A DNA stretch of 42,258 bases from a virus. Within the stretch, counting starts at the first letter, position 1, and every line of letters starts with the position of its first letter. Where the stretch lies: positions 1 through 42,258 of the IMG/VR virus record IMGVR_UViG_3300042691_031480, one strand, 5' to 3'. This document shows positions 24,295 through 32,963 of the stretch, in pieces. The translations under genes were made by a program, and so were the position numbers. The notes below the pieces were generated by a model. It did not search any database, was not told the origin of the DNA, and was given only the letters and a program-made list of their open reading frames with translations.

Positions 24295-27015
24295 ATGGCA
24301 AATTATATTAGATTGAAAAGATCCGCGACACCTAGCAAAGTCCCTACAATAGGTGATATAGAATTAGGTGAGTTAGCAATCAATACATATGACGGAAAAT
24401 TATATCTAAAAAAAGATAATGGAACTGCTAGTGTTGTTTCTTTAGGGGAAACAGGATTCACTGGTAGTATTGGTGCAACAGGTTTTACAGGTAGCCAAGG
24501 TGACCAAGGTGTTCAAGGAGACCAAGGTTTTCCAGGTGATACTGGATTCACAGGAAGTCAAGGCGATGTTGGTTTCACTGGAAGCCAGGGCACCCAAGGC
24601 ACCACAGGATTCACAGGATCTTTAGGGTATACTGGTAGTCAAGGACCTATTGGCGCTTCTGCTACCGGTCGTATCTATTGGTTTGCTTCAACTGCGAGTG
24701 ATTTAGGAAGTCCCGCTTATGAATCCATTAGTTTAACCATTTCTGGTCTAGCACAAGATGACATGTCTGCGTCTGCGACGAATACTTCAGGTGAAGTGTT
24801 TATTGCTGGATTCGCTACACCGCCTGGAGAACCTTATATCGAAGAAATTCCTGTTGGCGAAATTCAATGGCGCCTTTGGGCTAAAGTAGATGATGTTTCT
24901 GGTGTTTCCAACTTAGTTGTAAAAGTTTATAAAGTAGATACAACAAACAGCAATACCGAAACATTATTATTCAGCCAAGACAGCCCAGAAATCAATAGCA
25001 CCAGTTACCAACAATATCTGTTTAGCAGTTTCGTCACATCACCTGTCCCCTTGTTGTTAACTGACCGTATTGTTGTGAAACTTTACGTGAAAACTACTTC
25101 AACAACAAGTATTACTTTAACAACTGCCCATGATGGTAACACCTATCAAAGTAGTGTGGTAACACCTATTACCCAAGGTGTTACAGGATTCACTGGTAGT
25201 AAAGGGTTCACTGGTAGTAAAGGCGATGTTGGATTCACTGGGAGTCAAGGCTCCACGGGGTTCACAGGAAGTCAAGGTGATTTTGGTTTCACAGGAAGCA
25301 AAGGAGATACTGGCTTCACTGGAAGTCAAGGCGATGTTGGTTTCACCGGTAGTGTCGGCTTCACAGGAAGCAAAGGAGATACTGGCTTCACAGGAAGCAA
25401 AGGAGATACTGGCTTCACTGGAAGTCAAGGCGATGTTGGTTTCACAGGAAGTCAAGGAGCAGGATTCACAGGAAGCAAAGGAGATACTGGCTTCACTGGG
25501 AGTGTCGGCTTTACAGGTAGTCAAGGCTCCACCGGTTTCACTGGAAGCAAAGGAGATACCGGTTTCACTGGTAGTCAAGGACCTATTGGCGCTTCTGCTA
25601 CCGGTCGTATCTATTGGTTTGCTTCAACTGCGAGTGATTTAGGAACTCCCGCTTATGAATCCATTAGTTTAACCATTTCTGGTCTAGCACAAGATGACAT
25701 GTCTGCTACCGTGAGTAGCAGCACTGGTCAAGTATTGATTGCTGGATTCGCTACACCGCCTGGAGAACCTTATATCGAAGAAATTCCCGTTGGCGAAATT
25801 CAATGGCGTATCTGGGCTAAAGTAGATGATGCCAATGGAGCTAGTAAAATTGTTGTGAAGGTATACAAAGTAGATACAACAAACAGCAACACGGAAACCT
25901 TATTATTCAGTCAAGACAGCCCAGAAATCAATAGTACTAGCTACCAACAATATGTTTTTAGTAGCTTCGTGACCTCACCGGTTCCATTATTACTAACTGA
26001 TAGAATTGTTGTGAAATTGTTTGCTGAAACCACCTCGTCTACTAACATTATTGTTACAACTGCCCATGATGGTAACACCTATCAAAGTAGTGTGGTAACA
26101 CCTATCACCCAAGGTGTTACTGGCTTCACCGGAAGCAAAGGTGATACCGGCTTTACAGGTAGTCAAGGGTCTGGATTAGGTTCTTGGACTAATATTACAA
26201 CAACAGGTTCTACGGGTGTTCGAAGTAATCGTTACATCATTACAACATCTGGTGTTGGTTTTACATTCAATCTTCCCGCAAGTCCTTCAACAGGTGACTG
26301 GCTTATCATCACAGATGGAGCCGACTGGAGCACCAACACATTAACTATCGGAAGAAATGGGTCCACAATTGAAGGTGTGGCTGATGATTTATTAGTGAAC
26401 TTCAAAGGTATCACTATCGAATTCTTCTATTCAGGTAGTACATGGCAAGTCACAGCCAACCTAGGACCTAAAGGAGATGCAGGTCCATCTAATTTAATTA
26501 ATACTACCGATGACACTACATCTACAACATTATATCCCGTCCTGGTGGGATTTGTGGGTAGTAACACCACGGCTAAAACTACATCAACAAAATTAAGTTA
26601 TGATGCTGCAACCGGAGCATTGCAAATTCAAGCCTTGTTAGAAAAAGCCACGATTTCTGCTACTGCTGCCACAGGTACTATAAATTATGATGCGGCAGAC
26701 CAAGCGGTGCTATACTACACAACTAATGCCTCAGCTAACTGGACGTTGAATGTCCGTGGATCAGCAACCACATCATTAAACACCATGATGCCTATTGGGG
26801 AATCATTAACTGTGGCATTTTTAGTAACGAATGGAGCAACAGCGTTCTACGCTACAGGATTTCAAATTGATGGTAATGTTGTTACTCTAAGATGGGAAGG
26901 TGGCACAGCACCCACAGCAGGAAATACTAACAGTATTGATGTGTATACATACAGTATTTTGAAAACAGGAAGTGCTGCTTTCACTGTGTTAGCTTCACGC
27001 ACAAAATTTGCATAA
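24295..27015 (+). CDS. Collagen-like tail fibre with duplicated beta module
   Basis: The ATG at 24295, with ribosome site GAGGAG, is preferred to an in-frame TTG at 24283; this gives 906 residues. An N-terminal attachment motif (YIRLKRSATPSKVPTIGDIELGELAINTYDGKLYLKKDNG) is followed by Gly-X-Y repeats built from GFTGSQGDV and GFTGSKGDT. A 186-residue segment starting GPIGASATGRIYWF then appears twice (24643-25200 and 25579-26136), separated by about 125 residues of collagen-like repeat. A third short GFTGSKGDT stretch leads into a C-terminal beta domain (about 640-906), probably the receptor-binding tip. Collagen-like Gly-X-Y sections form rigid trimeric stalks in phage fibres. The Gly-X-Y repeats have almost no proline, so Thr/Ser must stabilise the helix. 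Confidence 0.85.
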   Translation: MANYIRLKRSATPSKVPTIGDIELGELAINTYDGKLYLKKDNGTASVVSLGETGFTGSIGATGFTGSQGDQGVQGDQGFPGDTGFTGSQGDVGFTGSQGTQGTTGFTGSLGYTGSQGPIGASATGRIYWFASTASDLGSPAYESISLTISGLAQDDMSASATNTSGEVFIAGFATPPGEPYIEEIPVGEIQWRLWAKVDDVSGVSNLVVKVYKVDTTNSNTETLLFSQDSPEINSTSYQQYLFSSFVTSPVPLLLTDRIVVKLYVKTTSTTSITLTTAHDGNTYQSSVVTPITQGVTGFTGSKGFTGSKGDVGFTGSQGSTGFTGSQGDFGFTGSKGDTGFTGSQGDVGFTGSVGFTGSKGDTGFTGSKGDTGFTGSQGDVGFTGSQGAGFTGSKGDTGFTGSVGFTGSQGSTGFTGSKGDTGFTGSQGPIGASATGRIYWFASTASDLGTPAYESISLTISGLAQDDMSATVSSSTGQVLIAGFATPPGEPYIEEIPVGEIQWRIWAKVDDANGASKIVVKVYKVDTTNSNTETLLFSQDSPEINSTSYQQYVFSSFVTSPVPLLLTDRIVVKLFAETTSSTNIIVTTAHDGNTYQSSVVTPITQGVTGFTGSKGDTGFTGSQGSGLGSWTNITTTGSTGVRSNRYIITTSGVGFTFNLPASPSTGDWLIITDGADWSTNTLTIGRNGSTIEGVADDLLVNFKGITIEFFYSGSTWQVTANLGPKGDAGPSNLINTTDDTTSTTLYPVLVGFVGSNTTAKTTSTKLSYDAATGALQIQALLEKATISATAATGTINYDAADQAVLYYTTNASANWTLNVRGSATTSLNTMMPIGESLTVAFLVTNGATAFYATGFQIDGNVVTLRWEGGTAPTAGNTNSIDVYTYSILKTGSAAFTVLASRTKFA
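24643..25200 (+). repeat. Fibre module, copy 1 of 2 (558 bp)
   Basis: This copy encodes a 186-residue module starting GPIGASATGRIYWFAS and ending in collagen-like GFTGS. The second copy at 25579-26136 has the same length. The first 65 or so bases and other blocks are identical in DNA, with scattered silent and coding changes elsewhere, so the duplication is fairly recent or kept alike by gene conversion. Confidence 0.88.
25183..25596 (+). repeat. Collagen-like Gly-X-Y repeat DNA (GFTGS units)
   Basis: An 18-base unit encoding (G-F-T-G-S-x) is mixed with GDT, GDV and GST triplets and repeated over about 410 bases with varied codons. Variation in the number of units would change fibre length. 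Confidence 0.85.
25579..26136 (+). repeat. Fibre module, copy 2 of 2 (558 bp)
   Basis: This is the second copy of the module at 24643-25200. It differs mainly around the ATVSSSTGQVLIAG and DANGASKIVVKV segments and near the end (AETTSSTNIIVTT), which suggests that exposed loops are diversifying. Confidence 0.88.
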
Positions 27016-27017
27016 CT

Positions 27018-27785
27018 ATGTCACCAATATTTGGCAGTTTCGGCTCCGGTTCTATTCGAGGATTTGGAAGAATTACTAAAGGATTTTCCTATAGTACAGA
27101 AGTATTATTAACTACGCCAGGTGCAGGTAATTGGACAAAGCCAGATGGCGTCACTCTCATTCAAGTTGAATGTTGGGGTGGTGGCGGAGCAGGCGGAGGA
27201 TGCTCAACTAATAATACTGGTGGTGCTAGCGGTGCCGGCGGCCAATATGCAAAAAAAATTATCGTGTATGGAAGTGCACAACAATCCATTGCTTATTCTG
27301 TGGCTGCATCTGTTGCAGGAACAAATGGAAATGGTGCCAATGGTAATGATACTACCTGGCAAACCAATGTTGTAGTAGCAAAAGGTGGCCCGGGCGGCCT
27401 AGCTAATCGAACTGATGATGTTGAAACTGCAGGATCTATTACAGGAGGCATCGGTGATATCGTATTTCGAGGCGGTACTGGTGGAGGAGGATTTTTTGTT
27501 GATGGACTGGGTGTCAATCCTAATATCGTAGGAAACGGTAATGGCGGCGGCGGTGCAGGACCACTTAGAAACGGTGATGATGTTAATTTTTTTTATAATG
27601 ATAACGCAGGAGATTTTGCTGGTGCCGGCGGCGTCGGCCTTAGTCTTAATTCAGCTATAGATAATGGATCTAATGGAAATCCAGGAAACAACTATGGAGG
27701 TGGTGGAAGCGGCGGAGCTAAATTTTCTGGCGGCGGTCGTACCGGTGGTGCTGGCGCCCAAGGTTTAATTCGTATTCGGTATTAA
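27018..27785 (+). CDS. Glycine-rich adhesin-like protein
   Basis: The protein has 255 residues and starts 3 bases after the collagen-like fibre. The N-terminal part (FGSFGSGSIRGFGRITKG) is followed by LLTTPGAGNWTKPDGVTLIQVECWGGGGAGGG, the start of a glycine-rich domain often found at fibre tips. Polyglycine runs (GGGGSGG, GNGNGGGG, GGRTGGAGAQG) fill the rest, and it ends LIRIRY. Such Gly-rich sandwiches form the receptor-binding tip in T-even adhesins of the gp38 type and in other phages. Being directly after a fibre gene, it may be that fibre's adhesin. Cysteines are few, so loops of polyglycine helices are likely. Confidence 0.78.
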   Translation: MSPIFGSFGSGSIRGFGRITKGFSYSTEVLLTTPGAGNWTKPDGVTLIQVECWGGGGAGGGCSTNNTGGASGAGGQYAKKIIVYGSAQQSIAYSVAASVAGTNGNGANGNDTTWQTNVVVAKGGPGGLANRTDDVETAGSITGGIGDIVFRGGTGGGGFFVDGLGVNPNIVGNGNGGGGAGPLRNGDDVNFFYNDNAGDFAGAGGVGLSLNSAIDNGSNGNPGNNYGGGGSGGAKFSGGGRTGGAGAQGLIRIRY

Positions 27786-27803
27786 CATTTAATTTAGAGA
27801 ACT

Positions 27804-28082
27804 ATGCCACAAAATCTTTTTGATATATTACAAGCATCTGCTCCTATAGGATTCACCGGTAGCATTGGCGGTACAGGATTCACCGGTAGTATCGGTACAG
27901 GATTCACCGGAAGTCAAGGAACCACTGGTTTCACAGGTAGCATCGGCGATACAGGATTCACAGGGAGCGTCGGTTTCACAGGATCACAAGGCACTGTAAA
28001 CGGATACACAGGCACACTTACTGTAGGCACCACCCAACCAGTATCTCCCGCAGTGAATGACTTGTGGGTAGACACAAACTAA
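27804..28082 (+). CDS. Short collagen-like fibre protein
   Basis: The protein has 92 residues, most of it GFTGSIG / GFTGSQG Gly-X-Y repeats related to those in the 906-residue fibre. The N-terminus MPQNLFDILQASAPI is unique, and the tail (TLTVGTTQPVSPAVNDLWVDTN) has the 'P-x-x-G-DLW-x-DTN' turn common at the end of phage collagen-like proteins. It may form a trimeric stalk joining the Gly-rich adhesin to other parts. The repeat DNA is similar to that of the large fibre, so it may be a split-off or recombination product. Confidence 0.72.
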   Translation: MPQNLFDILQASAPIGFTGSIGGTGFTGSIGTGFTGSQGTTGFTGSIGDTGFTGSVGFTGSQGTVNGYTGTLTVGTTQPVSPAVNDLWVDTN

Positions 28083-28093
28083 TAGGATAATTT

Positions 28094-28279
28094 ATGCATA
28101 CATATACTTTTCCACATGAACATTTTAAGTCAATCATGGACCATATGGTAGGATTACAAATTGTAGTCAGTAGTCTTTCATTGAGTGAGTTGACGTACAC
28201 GATGGTATGTACAACACAGGTTGATAGTGACCAATATCTACATTTAAATCAACTGTATAGTCTAATGGAGGTTGTATAA
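28094..28279 (+). CDS. Small hypothetical protein, 61 residues
   Basis: This 61-residue frame (MHTYTFPHEHFKSIMDHMV...) fills the gap between two structural genes, has an AGGAT site before its ATG, and its stop shares a base with the next start (TAATG). This packing supports a real gene. It is partly helical, with no signal peptide, cysteine motif or recognised family. Confidence 0.5.
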   Translation: MHTYTFPHEHFKSIMDHMVGLQIVVSSLSLSELTYTMVCTTQVDSDQYLHLNQLYSLMEVV

Positions 28280-29148
28280 TGTTGTTTGTTCCACAAGGTG
28301 CTAATGATTTTTCTGCTGTACTTTCGTATGGTACCACTAGACCAGGTACAACAGCAAACTTTGGTACGTCAATCACACCTGGAACTGGTGCAGTCTACGG
28401 AGCATATTCTCAGGTTGGTAACGATTTAACACAGGATTGTTATGGACTGCTTATCAACGTAAACAACGCATTTTCGGGTGGTGTATTTCGTCAAATCGCA
28501 ATCCAAATTGGTGTAGATTATGCTGGCGGTACGACATGGACAACCATTGCACAAGATATTATGGTCAGTCAAGCAAATAACTATGCAGGTGGTGGTGGAG
28601 CATGGTTATATTTTCCGTTATATATTCCCGCAGGTGCGGCGGTGGCGATAGCGGGACGTTCATCAGTGGCAACCACGTTTGGTGTAAATATTCGATATAT
28701 GACCGCACCACCAAATCCAACAATGGTTAAACGTGGGTCGTTTATAGAGTCATTAGGTATTACTTTAGGTACAGGTACGGTCACAGGAACTTCGGTTACT
28801 CCCGGTACAACAGCAGAAGGCGCGTGGACATTGATAGGTACCACAACCAAACGTTGTTGGCATTGGCAGTTTTCCTGTCAACATAGTGATACGACAATGA
28901 CCGCATTAAACTATCACGTAGATATTGCAACGGGTAATACCACAACAGTTGGTGACCCCAAAGACATTATTACGTCAGATGCTTATGTAAGAACAACTGG
29001 TAGTGAAACATTTGAGGTTAGTCCATTGGTAACTGGAGTGGAAAAAACCGTTCCCCCAGGAAAAACAATATGGGCACGTGTGCAGAACGCAGGTACTAAC
29101 GAAAACGCAGGTACATTTCAAGTCGTGGTTTACGGAACAGGGGGATAA
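28279..29148 (+). CDS. Virion structural protein, tail-fibre-like (289 residues)
   Basis: The protein is rich in Gly, Thr, Ala and Tyr (FSAVLSYGTTRPGTTANFGTSITPG, CYGLLINVNNAFSGGVFRQIAIQIGV) and probably forms a beta-jelly-roll-like structure. It has two parts: about 1-150 and 151-289, each beginning with a G-T-x-V-T/x-G-T-x-V-T-P-G-T-type strand pattern. The C-terminus includes VPPGKTIWARVQNAG. There is no enzyme motif. The gene is coupled to the upstream 61-residue gene and sits within the adhesin cluster. It is probably a tail or fibre component, otherwise unassigned. Confidence 0.6.
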   Translation: MLFVPQGANDFSAVLSYGTTRPGTTANFGTSITPGTGAVYGAYSQVGNDLTQDCYGLLINVNNAFSGGVFRQIAIQIGVDYAGGTTWTTIAQDIMVSQANNYAGGGGAWLYFPLYIPAGAAVAIAGRSSVATTFGVNIRYMTAPPNPTMVKRGSFIESLGITLGTGTVTGTSVTPGTTAEGAWTLIGTTTKRCWHWQFSCQHSDTTMTALNYHVDIATGNTTTVGDPKDIITSDAYVRTTGSETFEVSPLVTGVEKTVPPGKTIWARVQNAGTNENAGTFQVVVYGTGG

Positions 29149-29154
29149 TAATTT

Positions 29155-29508
29155 ATGGCTATAACAGAAGCATTTAGTGGAACAGCAACAGTTGGTGTTA
29201 CGGAATTTTCAGCACCAAATAACGCAAACTTCGTGGCAAATACAGGTGGACGTACGGAAGATGGAGTCTATCAAGTCTTTTTGGATGTAAGTGATATGGT
29301 GGCGGGTGACCAATTACAAATTCGTGTGTATGAAAGTTGTCGCGCCGCAGATACACAGCGTATCATTTACGAATCTATTTTATCAGGTGCACAAGCAGAT
29401 ATCTGGGTGAGTCCCTCGTTAATATTACTCCATAAATGGGATGTCACGTTGGACACATTACTTGGTACGTCGATTGTCGTCAACTGGTCCATCCGACGAG
29501 TAGCATAA
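29155..29508 (+). CDS. Small virion protein, 117 residues
   Basis: This 117-residue beta-rich protein (VTEFSAPNNANFVANTGGRTEDGVYQVFLDVSDMVAGDQLQIRVYES, then ILLHKWDVTLDTLLGTSIVVNWSIRRVA) is typical of small phage fibre or capsid-decoration proteins. It sits 6 bases after the previous gene. No family can be named. Confidence 0.6.
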   Translation: MAITEAFSGTATVGVTEFSAPNNANFVANTGGRTEDGVYQVFLDVSDMVAGDQLQIRVYESCRAADTQRIIYESILSGAQADIWVSPSLILLHKWDVTLDTLLGTSIVVNWSIRRVA

Positions 29509-29509
29509 T

Positions 29510-29704
29510 ATGTCATGGGTCTTTCAACCGCTTCTACCAGCGTCAGCAGATTTACAAGCGGCTGTCGCACCAACTGGACAAATTAAAGTCTGGACGGGTA
29601 CGGTATGGGTAGCAAAACCCGTGAAAGTCTGGACGGGTGCTGCATGGGTCACAAAACCTGTCAAGTATTGGAATGGAACACAGTGGGTGATAACACCATA
29701 TTAA
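29510..29704 (+). CDS. Small tail protein with VWTGxxWVxKPVK repeats
   Basis: The protein has 64 residues. The last 40 hold three copies of a 13-residue motif: KVWTGTVWVAKPVK, KVWTGAAWVTKPVK and a variant KYWNGTQWVITPY. Repeats of this W-x-G-x-x-W-V type are widespread in small proteins near phage tail fibres. The first 24 residues (VFQPLLPASADLQAAVAPTGQI) have no known match. The TAA stop is followed by a late promoter at 29720. Confidence 0.65.
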   Translation: MSWVFQPLLPASADLQAAVAPTGQIKVWTGTVWVAKPVKVWTGAAWVTKPVKYWNGTQWVITPY

Positions 29705-29719
29705 ACAATCCCGGATTAC

Positions 29720-29727
29720 TATAAATA
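29720..29727 (+). promoter_or_regulatory. T4-type late promoter
   Basis: A perfect TATAAATA lies 43 bases before the S74 fibre ATG at 29763, which also has an AGAGGATA ribosome site. It probably drives the fibre and the LamG-like genes after it. Confidence 0.72.
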
Positions 29728-29762
29728 TTCACATTAATTACCCGCCAAGAGGATAGAGAATC

Positions 29763-32700
29763 ATGGCAACAACACGTAGGTTTATCGCCCGTAATGGGTT
29801 AGATAATAATAACAATTCCATTACGAATATTGGAGCATCAGGCTCTACTTTGACTATGAGTGGCGGGCATACTGTCACATTGACAACATCAGGTACTTCA
29901 AGTATCACCCTCCCGACATCAGGTACCGTGGCAGTTCAAGGGGGTGCTTTAGGTACTCCAACCAGTATCACATTAACAAACGCCACAGGACTCCCATTAT
30001 CAACTGGTGTTACAGGAACATTACCCGTAGCTAATGGTGGTACAGGTGTCACAACATCAACAGGTAGTGGGAGTAATGTTTTAAGTACAAGTCCCACATT
30101 AGTTACACCCATCTTGGGAACACCCACATCAGGTACATTAACGAATTGTACCGGTCTTCCCATCAGCACTGGTGTGTCGGGCTTGGCATCCGGAGTTGCC
30201 ACCTTCTTGGCAACACCCACAAGTGCCAATTTAATAGCTGTTGTCACAGATGAAACAGGTTCTGGCAATCTGGTGTTCTCAGCAGGCCCAACGTTCACGG
30301 GTACCGTGAACGCAGCCAATTTAATATTAAGTGGCGATTTAACTGTGAATGGTACCACAACATCTGTGAATAGTAACACAGTGAATATTGGTGATAACAT
30401 CATCATTTTAAATAGTGATGAGACAGGTACACCGTCACAAAATGCGGGTATAGAAATTGAACGTGGTACATCCACCAATGCATCATTAATTTGGGATGAA
30501 ACTGCTGATGTGTGGGAAGCTGGCTTAGCGGGATCAGAAATTCCTATAGCATTAACAACAGCAACCCAAACATTAACCAACAAGACAATTGCTGCCGGCT
30601 CTAACACCATTTCAGGATTAACGAACAGTAATTTAAGTGGTACAGCGGGCATCACAAATGCCAACTTAGCTAATAGTACCATTTCTGGTGTTGCGTTAGG
30701 TGGCACTTTAGGAACGTTGACTTTAGGAACATCAGGGACTGGCTTATCTGGAAGCACCACATATAACGGTTCAGGTGCTGCCACGTTCACAGTTACCAGC
30801 AATGCCACAAGTGCCAATACCGCGTCAGCAATTGTCGCTCGTGATGCATCAGGCAACTTTAGTGCAGGCACTATTACCGCAGCTTTATCAGGTAATGCAA
30901 CAACAGCAACCAATATCTCAGGGTATTCAGGAACTTACTGGACTAGTAATAATGACGGCGCTGGATCTGGATTAGATGCTGACACAGTTGATGGATTACA
31001 AGTCCATACAGGAACTAATAACGCAGCAAATCAAATTGTTCGTACTGATGGTAACGGATACATTCAAGCAGGTTGGATCAATACCACATCAGGAGATAAC
31101 GGCACAACAGCAATTGACCGTGTATATGCATCTAGTGATGGCTATATTCGTTACTATACACCTGCCAATTTCCGCACAGTATTAAATGTACCCACTAGAA
31201 CTGGCGGAGATGCTTCCGGTACTTGGGGCATTAATATCACCGGTAATGCCGCTACAGCTACAACTGCGGATCAAATTGACGGTGTAGCATTTAGAAATAC
31301 TGCCAGCAATTCTGGTGTAAATGCGGACACCTTGGATAGTAATGGTGTAACTTATTATACTAGTGGTGTTACGAATTTTTCTGGTAATGCAACGGATGGT
31401 GCACTATATTCGCAGGCATACAGCTCATCATGGCAACATCAAATTGCAGGTGATTATCGTTCCGGACAAATTGCATTACGCGGAAAAAATAATGGCACCT
31501 GGCAGTCATGGCGTACTGTTTTAGATAGTGGAAATTATAACAGTTATGCACCTACCTTAACAGGAACTGGTGCTTCCGGTACTTGGGGCATTAATATCAC
31601 CGGTAATGCAGCAACTGCGACATCTGCAACATCAGCATCTTCAGCTGCAACATTAACAACTGCTCGAAATATTAACGGTGTTTCTTTTAATGGTTCTGCT
31701 GATATCACAGTAACGGCAGCAGCAGGAACCCTATCTGGTACTACTTTAGCATCTGGTGTAACAGCTTCTAGTCTAACATCTGTTGGTACTTTGTCTTCAC
31801 TTATAGTATCGGGTAATTTTACCGTTGATACTAATACCTTGTTTGTAGATGCTACTAATAACCGAGTTGGTATTGGAACTACAACACCTGTCTCTACATT
31901 TGATATTCGTGGAACAGCCGGACAACTATTCTCAGTTACAGATAGTTTAACTGGTGTCTTAATGTCTGTGAATGATGTCTCGGGATTACCTATTCTTGAA
32001 GTTACATCTAGTAACGTTGTGACCATGGGTACCTATGGACAAAACGCATTGGTAGTGAATGGTACAACAGTAGGATTTGGTTTAGCTTCTGGACATGCTG
32101 CACCAGTTCATATTTCTGGTGGAACTGGTATGACTGGAGGATGGAACAGAACACAAATGTTACAAGCAACATATCCTGTGCTAGGATTTTATTCTACCGC
32201 AGCTACTAAGTATGCGGGTATTGGATATGATTCAACAGCGGGCTTCCGTTTTTGGGTTAATTCATCCAGTACAGATATTGCTGCTGGAACTACTGGAATG
32301 ACTCTTAGCAATTCAGGTGTTATTGGCAATGCTACATGGAATGGTGCCTCTATTAGCACATCATACACCGATGCAAAGGTAACATCTGTCAATGCAGGCA
32401 CTGCAATTAGTGTTAGTGCCACGACCGGCGCAGTAACAGTAAACAACACAGGCGTAACATCCATCACAGGCACAAGCAATCAAGTAACAGCATCAGCCAG
32501 TACAGGCGGTGTTACTTTATCTCTCCCACAATCTATTCATACAAGCGCACTAGTTCAATTCAGTGGCATCGGTGCTGGCACAGCAGGTGTTGCCACCGAA
32601 ATTCGTGCCACGGGCGAAATAACTGCTTGGTATGGTTCATCAGATGTACGATTAAAGGAAAACATTCAACCATTAACTGATGTACTAGAAAAAATCGTTC

Positions 32701-32963
32701 ACATCCGTGGTGTTGAATTTGATTGGACAAAAGAACACATGGATTCACGTGGTGGTGAAGATGGTTACTTTGTTCGTAAGCATCAGTATGGAGTAATTGC
32801 CCAGGAAGTTGAACCCGTATTCCCACATCTAGTCAACGAAAGACAAGATGGAACTAAGGTAGTTGATTATCATCATATGTCTGCTATATTAATTGAAGCA
32901 GTAAAACAATTATATAGCAAAATTGAAACTTTGGAGAAGAAGATAAATGGGAATACATTATAG
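29763..32963 (+). CDS. Long tail fibre with C-terminal S74 chaperone
   Basis: This 1066-residue protein begins TTRRFIARNGLDNNNNSITNIGA and continues as Gly/Ser/Thr-rich beta repeats such as GGTLGTLTLGTSGTGLSGSTTYNGSG, including stretches shared with the fibres at 5792 and 18735 (NTASAIVARDASGNFSAGT; NGTTTSVNSNTVNIGDN). The C-terminus (about 955-1066) has SSDVRLKENIQ, the S74 autocleavage and chaperone start, then VEFDWTKE, YGVIAQEVEPVFPHLV and a final helix LIEAVKQLYSKIETLEKKI. The chaperone should fold the trimer and then be cut off at the serine before SD-x-RLK. It is probably a receptor-binding fibre. Its last 17 bases overlap the next gene. Confidence 0.88.
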   Translation: MATTRRFIARNGLDNNNNSITNIGASGSTLTMSGGHTVTLTTSGTSSITLPTSGTVAVQGGALGTPTSITLTNATGLPLSTGVTGTLPVANGGTGVTTSTGSGSNVLSTSPTLVTPILGTPTSGTLTNCTGLPISTGVSGLASGVATFLATPTSANLIAVVTDETGSGNLVFSAGPTFTGTVNAANLILSGDLTVNGTTTSVNSNTVNIGDNIIILNSDETGTPSQNAGIEIERGTSTNASLIWDETADVWEAGLAGSEIPIALTTATQTLTNKTIAAGSNTISGLTNSNLSGTAGITNANLANSTISGVALGGTLGTLTLGTSGTGLSGSTTYNGSGAATFTVTSNATSANTASAIVARDASGNFSAGTITAALSGNATTATNISGYSGTYWTSNNDGAGSGLDADTVDGLQVHTGTNNAANQIVRTDGNGYIQAGWINTTSGDNGTTAIDRVYASSDGYIRYYTPANFRTVLNVPTRTGGDASGTWGINITGNAATATTADQIDGVAFRNTASNSGVNADTLDSNGVTYYTSGVTNFSGNATDGALYSQAYSSSWQHQIAGDYRSGQIALRGKNNGTWQSWRTVLDSGNYNSYAPTLTGTGASGTWGINITGNAATATSATSASSAATLTTARNINGVSFNGSADITVTAAAGTLSGTTLASGVTASSLTSVGTLSSLIVSGNFTVDTNTLFVDATNNRVGIGTTTPVSTFDIRGTAGQLFSVTDSLTGVLMSVNDVSGLPILEVTSSNVVTMGTYGQNALVVNGTTVGFGLASGHAAPVHISGGTGMTGGWNRTQMLQATYPVLGFYSTAATKYAGIGYDSTAGFRFWVNSSSTDIAAGTTGMTLSNSGVIGNATWNGASISTSYTDAKVTSVNAGTAISVSATTGAVTVNNTGVTSITGTSNQVTASASTGGVTLSLPQSIHTSALVQFSGIGAGTAGVATEIRATGEITAWYGSSDVRLKENIQPLTDVLEKIVHIRGVEFDWTKEHMDSRGGEDGYFVRKHQYGVIAQEVEPVFPHLVNERQDGTKVVDYHHMSAILIEAVKQLYSKIETLEKKINGNTL

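Noticed and set aside
25183-25596. Short direct repeats that look like a CRISPR array
   Set aside because: Repeats are in frame, encode Gly-X-Y, vary at third positions and lack regular unique spacers.
29936-30913. 325-residue open frame on the minus strand inside the S74 fibre gene
   Set aside because: Low-complexity Val/Pro/Ala product mirroring Gly/Thr codons of the fibre; no ribosome site or promoter. Similar shadows at 5845-6579, 18920-19378 and 31544-32026 were dropped too.
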